The notes beneath the pieces are model-generated. The model was given only the letters and a program-made list of their open reading frames with translations, did no database searches and was not told the origin of the DNA. Position numbers and translations under genes: made by a program. A stretch of 64,000 nt of DNA from a virus, in the IMG/VR virus record IMGVR_UViG_3300031707_002715, positions 1-64,000 of that record. One strand, written 5' to 3'. This document shows, piece by piece, positions 8,994-14,680 of the stretch; within the stretch, counting starts at the first letter, position 1, and each line of letters begins with the position of its first letter.

Positions 8994-9365
8994 ATGCCAA
9001 TTGCACACGACATAATAACAAAAAATCTAATAACAGATACCGTATGTGGCTTGTTTAATGGTGGTGCAGTGCTTATGTTCAAGACTGACGCTGATGTAAT
9101 CGTAGCTCAAATCGCACTTGATGCAATTGCATTTGCTGCTGCGGCGAACGGCGAAGCGATAGCTAACGGATTTCCTAAAACGACTATCGTGTCGATTGCC
9201 GGTACTGTTTCTAAATTTGAAATAAGAAATTCATTAGATGCGCCTAAAATATTTGGCACAGTTTCATTACCTGGTAACAATGGTGATATTGAACTTTCAG
9301 TGCTTGAATATGCAATAAGTGATCCTATTACATTAGCATCTTTAAATTATAGAGTACTAAGTTAG
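8994..9365 (+). CDS. Small phage structural protein (Ala-rich, beta-type)
   Basis: 123 residues, with GAAGAGG before ATG. The pattern GGAVLMFKTDADVIVAQIAL, then an Ala-rich stretch with FAAAANGEAIAN, then KFEIRNSLDAPKIFGTVSLPG resembles a widespread family of about 120-residue phage virion proteins found near connector and tail genes. That resemblance is from memory of the family pattern and has not been tested by search. It sits between members of the beta-sandwich family, consistent with a neck or capsid-decoration role. Confidence 0.62.
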   Translation: MPIAHDIITKNLITDTVCGLFNGGAVLMFKTDADVIVAQIALDAIAFAAAANGEAIANGFPKTTIVSIAGTVSKFEIRNSLDAPKIFGTVSLPGNNGDIELSVLEYAISDPITLASLNYRVLS

Positions 9366-9375
9366 GAACTTTAAT

Positions 9376-9909
9376 ATGAATTTTGGCGGCGTAACAATGA
9401 AAGGTTATGATACAATTGCTGCAGCTATTGCTAAGTTGATTCCTGTGTATATTTTTATGAACGATAATCCATTTGATCCTTATTCTGTTTATTACACTAT
9501 TTATGGTGTTTGCGGTCAAACTATTCAGACGAATCAACAAGCCACAAGATTTACGACGGGTGAATATTATGCTAATTTTCCATGGACTGTGCAGACTGCT
9601 ACATTAAAAATGGGAACATTTAAAATAGTATGGGATATAAAAGAATCATATTATAGCACTGTAACATCTGTAACAGATGAATTTTCAGTGTATAAAGCAC
9701 GATCACAATCGTGTCAGGCGCCACATTTGCCGACCGGTTATGATCCAAATAAACGTCAATCTGGTACCGGAAATTTTCCAGATTTTGGTTATCCAAATGC
9801 TTGCTGGCAATATTCTTATTCGCAATATAATTTGCAATGGGGTATTACTTGTGGATCGTATGTGAATTTTACAAGGCAATCGGGCACATGTAATTATCCA
9901 TGTTGCTAA
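9376..9909 (+). CDS. Beta-sandwich virion protein with Cys/Tyr-rich tail, paralogue 3
   Basis: 177 residues. ATG at 9376 is preceded by TAGGAAC; a second in-frame ATG lies 12 codons later, but the first has the better site. The N-terminal 110 residues match the neighbours' domain (VYIFMNDNPFDPYSVYYTIY, GEYYANFPWTV, GTFKIVWDIKES). The last 65 residues are a low-complexity tail rich in Gln, Tyr, Gly, Pro and Cys, with six cysteines ending in CNYPCC. The tail could be disulfide- or metal-stabilised, or an exposed surface region. Likely virion component; function unknown. Confidence 0.68.
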   Translation: MNFGGVTMKGYDTIAAAIAKLIPVYIFMNDNPFDPYSVYYTIYGVCGQTIQTNQQATRFTTGEYYANFPWTVQTATLKMGTFKIVWDIKESYYSTVTSVTDEFSVYKARSQSCQAPHLPTGYDPNKRQSGTGNFPDFGYPNACWQYSYSQYNLQWGITCGSYVNFTRQSGTCNYPCC

Positions 9910-9918
9910 GGATGAAAT

Positions 9919-10812
9919 ATGAATGCATTAAGATGTGGCGACACTACTACAAGAGATAATTTAAATGTGTTTATTTATGACAGGACGGGTCGGTTAAAAG
10001 ACCCATATAGTATAACGTTTGATCTTTATGATGTGACGTCTGGTATACCAGTATTAATCGGTGGACCTGATAGATTACCGATAAAATTCGCTGTTGGTAG
10101 TTATTTTGCTCCATGGCAAGTACCGACAAATGAAAATCTTGGATCACATAAAATAGTCTGGAAAATAAAAGAAACAGTTTCTAGTGTGGCTTCTTTAAAT
10201 CCAGAAGAATTTGAAATTGTTTCAAGACTGACTTTAATAAATGAGGAATATCCAGAACCAATAAAACGATTAATTTTCAAATTGAGAGTCAAATTAAGAG
10301 ATGTGAATCCGGACAGAGATTATCATTTCTCGCCCCCGACATCATTACAAGAAATAGCGGGATTTACTGAAACACGTGGATATCGGTGGCCAGACGAGTC
10401 GTTAGTCAATCATATTGAAGATGCAAGTAATTATATAAATTTATTTCCACCAGCAACAACGTATGATATGATGACATTTCCAGCTGCATGGGAACCATTG
10501 ATGTTAATGGAAGCTGAAGTTAATGCATTATACGATTTGTCAATTTTATGGGCTAATGAAGAATTTAACTATTCATTAGCTGGAATTTCATTAGATATTA
10601 GACGGTCAGACAAATATTCTGGATTAGCTAACCAACTTCAATCTATGGTTGACAAACGACTCGAGACTGCAAAAAAGAGAATACTTTGTACAGTCGGATT
10701 ACGACAGGATAGATATACATATAGCAGAGGGGCTAGTTTGGGGCCATGGACGAGCGGGCAAAATATAAAGCGCTGGACTGGGTCGAGATTCAATAGGATT
10801 CAAATTGGATAG
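9919..10812 (+). CDS. Head-tail connector-like protein with N-terminal beta-sandwich, paralogue 4
   Basis: 297 residues, with AAGGATG before ATG. Residues 1-95 are the fourth copy of the shared domain (LRCGDTTTRDNLNVFIYD, GSYFAPWQVPTNENLGSHKIVWKIKE). Residues 110-297 are mostly helical: RLIFKLRVKLRDVNPDRDYHF, then a WPDESLVNHIEDA segment and a C-terminal region with SRFNRI. The LR(V)KLRD-xNPDRxYHF plus helical layout is what I associate with head-tail adaptor proteins of large myoviruses, but this is family memory, not an alignment. Last gene before a 125-nt gap and the accessory block. Confidence 0.6.
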   Translation: MNALRCGDTTTRDNLNVFIYDRTGRLKDPYSITFDLYDVTSGIPVLIGGPDRLPIKFAVGSYFAPWQVPTNENLGSHKIVWKIKETVSSVASLNPEEFEIVSRLTLINEEYPEPIKRLIFKLRVKLRDVNPDRDYHFSPPTSLQEIAGFTETRGYRWPDESLVNHIEDASNYINLFPPATTYDMMTFPAAWEPLMLMEAEVNALYDLSILWANEEFNYSLAGISLDIRRSDKYSGLANQLQSMVDKRLETAKKRILCTVGLRQDRYTYSRGASLGPWTSGQNIKRWTGSRFNRIQIG

Positions 10813-10937
10813 TTTTGACCAAATGGTACCGTGTCCTATTACAGTTCCCATAGCGAACGTAAATTAATCTTGTTTTACGGCATATAATATTAACCATAGG
10901 AGGCCTAAAAACAACAACATTAACAACGAGGTGAAAC
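10813..10937 (+). promoter_or_regulatory. Intergenic region with possible -10 box
   Basis: This gap separates the connector genes from the accessory block. A perfect TATAAT sits at 10883-10888, but no convincing -35 hexamer lies 16-18 nt upstream. AGGAGG at 10899-10904 is too far from the GTG at 10938 to serve it; the nearer GAGGTG at 10928-10933 is the probable ribosome-binding site. No strong hairpin was found. A promoter here is plausible but weakly supported. Confidence 0.25.
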
Positions 10938-12167
10938 GTGGACTTAGCCATTCATCAATGCAAAGATTGTGGTACAGAAGTTAGAGTTAATAAGTATAGT
11001 ACATTCTTTAGATGTAAAGAATGCAAAGAAAAACATCGACAACGAACATTAATTGAAAGATCGAAAAACAAATGTACTAATTGCGGAAAAGAGTTTGAAA
11101 AAGATATACATTCAAGAGAATATCACTGCCCTGAATGTAAATTAAAAGTAGAAATGTTAAAAACTCATACACGATGTAGTCGATGCTGTAGAATATTACA
11201 TAGAGATAATTTTCCCATAGGCAATACAACTGTTTGTTTTGATTGTAGAAACAATAGAGAAGAAGAAAAGGAACAGTTAAAAAATAAAATATATTTGCGA
11301 TCTTGTTATCGTTGTGGAGCCAATGTACAAACTACAAGATTTGCAACTATTGTAATATGCGATAATTGTGAAGAACAAAAGCAATTACAAAAGTTTGAAA
11401 AAAAGAAAACGGTATTTATTAGAAAATGTTTAACTTGCGGTTGTGATGTCGAGGTTAAAAGTGGTCACATAACATTTATTCATTGTGATAAATGTAAATC
11501 AGAACAACATGAAGCTAAATACAAAAAACGGCAATTTAAAGAAAATTCGTTCAAATGCAAATATTGTGGTAATAGAGAGACTGTCAATGATGAAGATAAA
11601 AAAACATATAATTACAAAACCTATGTATGCACTAAGTGTAGAGTAAATATAACGTATAAAGTTAGACGTGTAGAAAAAAGATGCATTGTTTGTGACAAGT
11701 TAATGATAGCTGATAAAAGAAGAACGACTGTTGTTTGTAATGAATGTAAGTCTAAAGGATTAAAACCTGACTTAATCAAATTTGGCGTTAAACAGCATTT
11801 TGGTTATTATGGTACAGCTTCTGATGGACATAAATGGTGGTCGTTAAATGAACAAGATGTTGAAGAATGGTTAATACATAATAATATACGACACATATGT
11901 CAAGCTAGAATCGGTGACACAATAAAGCACGCAGATCAGTATTTACCAGATTATGATTTATATATTGAGATTGATGGTTTGAGTAGAAAAGATGATATTG
12001 ATTGGAATGGTAAATTATCTTTATATGATAAGTTAAGCTTAAAATATAAAATAGTAAAACCTGTAGAACATCATTATTATATGAACAAAGATAAATGTTT
12101 TGAAGAATTAGATAAAGAATTTGAATTTTTGAAACCAATAAATACTACAAATGAAACATCTAGCTAA
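10938..12167 (+). CDS. Seven-zinc-ribbon protein with putative nuclease domain
   Basis: 409 residues from GTG preceded by GAGGTGAAAC. Fourteen CxxC motifs (CKDC, CKEC, CTNC, CPEC, CSRC, CFDC, CYRC, CDNC, CLTC, CDKC, CKYC, CTKC, CIVC, CNEC) pair into about seven zinc ribbons across residues 1-275. The C-terminal 125 residues (HFGYYGTASDGHKWWSLNE, VEEWLIHNNI, ADQYLPDYDLYIEIDG, KLSLYDKLSLKYKIV) have the acidic D...ExD and later Lys layout of restriction-endonuclease-like (VSR or PD-(D/E)XK) folds. It is probably a DNA-binding nuclease, perhaps homing-type, inserted in the structural genes. The C-terminus overlaps the next gene by 17 nt. Metal binding is clear; nuclease activity is inferred. Confidence 0.75.
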   Translation: MDLAIHQCKDCGTEVRVNKYSTFFRCKECKEKHRQRTLIERSKNKCTNCGKEFEKDIHSREYHCPECKLKVEMLKTHTRCSRCCRILHRDNFPIGNTTVCFDCRNNREEEKEQLKNKIYLRSCYRCGANVQTTRFATIVICDNCEEQKQLQKFEKKKTVFIRKCLTCGCDVEVKSGHITFIHCDKCKSEQHEAKYKKRQFKENSFKCKYCGNRETVNDEDKKTYNYKTYVCTKCRVNITYKVRRVEKRCIVCDKLMIADKRRTTVVCNECKSKGLKPDLIKFGVKQHFGYYGTASDGHKWWSLNEQDVEEWLIHNNIRHICQARIGDTIKHADQYLPDYDLYIEIDGLSRKDDIDWNGKLSLYDKLSLKYKIVKPVEHHYYMNKDKCFEELDKEFEFLKPINTTNETSS

Positions 12168-13167
12168 AATTCAAACTGAGTTTTTGAAATATTCAAATGA
12201 TGCGCAGTATTTCTTGGACCAGGCGATCAAACGAAATGACAGGAAGGCTATTAATTATTGGTTGAAAATATTGAATAGGAGGGCTAGGAAAAAGTATCCA
12301 GCAGAAATTATAACCAATAGAGAGTTTCAAGAGTTAAAGAAACGACCTAATGATAAGATTGAGATCGATAAGGTTAAAAAAGAAGCGATTAAAAAATTTG
12401 AGCAGTTAGGTTTTTCAAGCTTGCCCGTTAGAGATATCAAGCCATTGCAAGAATTAACGGATGTAGATAAGAGGAAAGTGTTAAAGAATCATAATGGTGT
12501 GCCAAAATATGGTTTTACAGTTAATGGTAATGTATACTTAAATATGAAAGTGATAGATGAGGGCGGAGAGTTTACTTTAGAGGACGTAGTGTATCATGAG
12601 TTGGGTCATCATGTTTTTCATAGTCAATATCAGTCCCAGATAATCGAGATAATGAATAAATATGGGTTAGATGAAGATTATGATGAAGATTTTGCTGAGT
12701 TATTTAGTTATAAGATGACCGGTAAGTTGAATGACGAGAGTTTGAAGATGTATAAAGTGTTTCGAGATTTTGAGAGTGATGTGTTAGGAAATATAAAAAC
12801 AGAATTTGAAAAGTATTTGAGTGATACTATTAGTGATGATTTGAGAGGTTTGCCGTTTATTACTAGTGTTAATATTGGTAGAGATTTTTACGATAATTAT
12901 CAAGTAGTAGCAGAAGATGAAAGAGTGTCTGGTCTAAATACTAGGATAAATGTTAATTTGAGCGATGATCACGTAGAATTTAATACGATTAGTGTTAATA
13001 AAAAAGATCGTGGTAAGGGTTATTCTTCAGCGATGGTAAAAGTAATTAATGATGCAATTCTTGGGTCTGAAAAGAAAGATATTCCAGTGTACGTGTCTGA
13101 TCCTAGAGATCAAAATTTTTGGGAGCATATGAAAGATAAATTTCCTAAATTGAATTGGCGAATATAA
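12151..13167 (+). CDS. Zincin metallopeptidase fused to GNAT-like domain, tagged N-terminus
   Basis: 338 residues, overlapping the upstream gene by 17 nt. It opens with the tag MKHLAKIQTEFLK shared with the next two genes. Residues 140-190 carry a zincin site: HELGH at 149-153 and a downstream DFAELFS with Glu183 as the probable third ligand, as in gluzincin-type minimal metallopeptidases. The C-terminal 90 residues look like the second half of an N-acetyltransferase (GNAT): VEFNTISVNKKDRGKGYSSAM contains the acetyl-CoA-binding R-G-x-G-x-x-S pattern near residue 285, followed by FWEHM. A peptidase plus acetyltransferase fusion is unusual in a phage structural region. Possible roles are modification of host proteins on entry or virion maturation. 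Both motifs are directly visible; substrates are unknown. Confidence 0.72.
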   Translation: MKHLAKIQTEFLKYSNDAQYFLDQAIKRNDRKAINYWLKILNRRARKKYPAEIITNREFQELKKRPNDKIEIDKVKKEAIKKFEQLGFSSLPVRDIKPLQELTDVDKRKVLKNHNGVPKYGFTVNGNVYLNMKVIDEGGEFTLEDVVYHELGHHVFHSQYQSQIIEIMNKYGLDEDYDEDFAELFSYKMTGKLNDESLKMYKVFRDFESDVLGNIKTEFEKYLSDTISDDLRGLPFITSVNIGRDFYDNYQVVAEDERVSGLNTRINVNLSDDHVEFNTISVNKKDRGKGYSSAMVKVINDAILGSEKKDIPVYVSDPRDQNFWEHMKDKFPKLNWRI

Positions 13168-13176
13168 AGAATAGTT

Positions 13177-13455
13177 ATGAAATATTTTGCAAGTATTCAG
13201 CGTGAATTTTTGAAATATGCTATTGTTTTTTCATCAAAAGAAGAGTTTGAAGAGTACATGAAAAAACATCCTAAGGGTGATAGGCAAAATCATTCAATTA
13301 AAGTACCAAAACTTGGCGATGAGGAACATAGCTTAGGTCAATCTAGAATGTTCACTAATAAAGGTTGGTTGTATTTCGACCAAGATGACGAAGGTCGAAA
13401 AGATTTAGATGAAGAACGAAGAAAACTACAATCATTTTTAAAGAGGGAAGAATAA
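13177..13455 (+). CDS. Small tagged protein with HPKGDRxNH motif
   Basis: 92 residues, 9 nt after the upstream stop. It starts with the shared tag MKYFASIQREFLKY and continues FSSKEEFEEYMKKHPKGDRQNHS, a charged helix and loop of a kind I have seen in proteins of large phages (YxKxHPxADxxNH). The rest is highly charged, with KDLDEERRKLQSFLKREE at the end. No catalytic motif was found. Because the tag is most of the similarity to its neighbours, it may be a packaged cargo or internal protein; this is inference. Its stop overlaps the next ATG by one base. Confidence 0.65.
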   Translation: MKYFASIQREFLKYAIVFSSKEEFEEYMKKHPKGDRQNHSIKVPKLGDEEHSLGQSRMFTNKGWLYFDQDDEGRKDLDEERRKLQSFLKREE

Positions 13456-14264
13456 TGAGACATTTCGCGAGGATTCAGGTCGAATTTTTGAAATTAGTCG
13501 CTGATGACATGAGTGGAACAGTTCACAAGGAGAATGAGAAGCGTTTCGAATTGTCTGAATTGCCGGACGAATGTAAAGATCTAAAACCGACGCTTATCAA
13601 GCAAGGCACATTAAGACAGTGTAATAATGGTAATAATAATATTGTCGCTTATGCTCGTATTAGGATGAAAAAAGAAGCAGATGATGAGCCGAAATATAGT
13701 CTCGGCGTGAAGCATTATCCGTTGCATCAAGAAGCTGAGACCGAAGTTTCGAAAGAGATGTTTGATAGTTTTTATCCCGATAATGTCGATAGGCCTGAAG
13801 AGAAACTGCGGTATAGTTTGCCTGGCAAATGGGACGTCGACGTTAAAGACAGCGGTAATAAGATTGTGGCTGAATGCGAAGCAAATGAAGTTAGAGTGCC
13901 GAAGCATTGGAAAATTAAGAAGACATTTAAGTATGCAAATTTGACTAGTGATATGGAGACAAGTATAGATAAACCGTCAAAGATTTCAGTGTTTTTGGGT
14001 GGTGAGGTCGAAGATAATACGTGGCGGAAAGATTTAAAGAAAATGTATAAAGATTTAGTATTTCTTGATCCGTATGATGACGATTGGAAACCGACTAATA
14101 ACATTTATGATGAGTGTGCTGCTATGGTCAAGGCTGATAAAGTGATATTTTATAAAGGCGGAGATTTAACGAATAAAGAAAAAGAATTTTTAAAAGCGAT
14201 TGGTAAGTCGTTTCAAGAATTCAATGATTTAAATTCGCTAAGAAAATACGTGAGTGAATTATGA
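13455..14264 (+). CDS. CYTH-domain plus nucleoside deoxyribosyltransferase-like fusion, tagged N-terminus
   Basis: 269 residues with the tag MRHFARIQVEFLK. Residues 26-168 show CYTH (triphosphate tunnel) features: an ExExR variant of the ExExK signature (ENEKR), LIKQGTL, YARIRMKK, YSLGVKHY, EAETEVSKEMF, EEKLRYSLPG, KWDVDV, IVAECEANEV and RVPKHWKI. Residues 176-240 match the nucleoside 2-deoxyribosyltransferase-like fold: ISVFLGGEVEDNTWRKDL, VFLDPYDDDW, and DECAAMVKADKVIFYKGG. CYTH enzymes hydrolyse triphosphates or cyclise ATP; the second fold cleaves or transfers N-glycosidic bonds. The combination suggests a nucleotide- or signal-handling enzyme, possibly against host nucleotide-based defence. 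Domain calls are by motif; activity is inferred. The next gene starts in its ATGA stop. Confidence 0.68.
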   Translation: MRHFARIQVEFLKLVADDMSGTVHKENEKRFELSELPDECKDLKPTLIKQGTLRQCNNGNNNIVAYARIRMKKEADDEPKYSLGVKHYPLHQEAETEVSKEMFDSFYPDNVDRPEEKLRYSLPGKWDVDVKDSGNKIVAECEANEVRVPKHWKIKKTFKYANLTSDMETSIDKPSKISVFLGGEVEDNTWRKDLKKMYKDLVFLDPYDDDWKPTNNIYDECAAMVKADKVIFYKGGDLTNKEKEFLKAIGKSFQEFNDLNSLRKYVSEL

Positions 14265-14680
14265 ACAACAAGATTATCGTGGCAATTGATTTTGACGGTA
14301 CGATTGTGCGAGCAGAAGATCCGACATTGATTAATGTGACAAAAGATTTTGTTTTGTTGCCTCATGCAAAAGAAGTGCTAGATTGGATGTATCAATATTT
14401 TTTCTGCATTTTGTGGACGTGTCGTGATGACGTCGCATTGCAAAATGCATTAAGCTTTTTAAGTAGAAATAACATTAAATTTCATGCAATAAATCAAAAT
14501 GCACCATTTTTAGATTTTCAAACTAGTAATAAAATTTATTTTGATTATAGTATTGATGATAGAACAAGTATGAATAGTATAGATTGGTTAGTGATACGAC
14601 AATATTTACAGAAAAAATATTTGAAGACTGATGAAGAAACTATCGTTGACAAAGTATTAATTGAGGTCTATCCATGTTAA
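14261..14680 (+). CDS. HAD-superfamily phosphatase
   Basis: 139 residues, ATGA overlap with the upstream gene. Motif I DFDGT is at 10-14, giving nucleophile Asp10 and acid/base Asp12; motif II is Thr53 in LWTCRDD; an acidic DYSIDDR segment near 95-101 supplies the C-terminal metal ligands. The small size and motif spacing resemble compact phage and bacterial HAD phosphatases, some of which act on nucleotides. It lacks the N-terminal tag of the three preceding products. Position next to the CYTH-NDT fusion suggests a shared nucleotide pathway, which is inference. Confidence 0.78.
   Translation: MNNKIIVAIDFDGTIVRAEDPTLINVTKDFVLLPHAKEVLDWMYQYFFCILWTCRDDVALQNALSFLSRNNIKFHAINQNAPFLDFQTSNKIYFDYSIDDRTSMNSIDWLVIRQYLQKKYLKTDEETIVDKVLIEVYPC

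Noticed and set aside
10883-10888. TATAAT as a confident promoter
   Set aside because: No acceptable -35 hexamer at 16-18 nt; kept only as a weak candidate.
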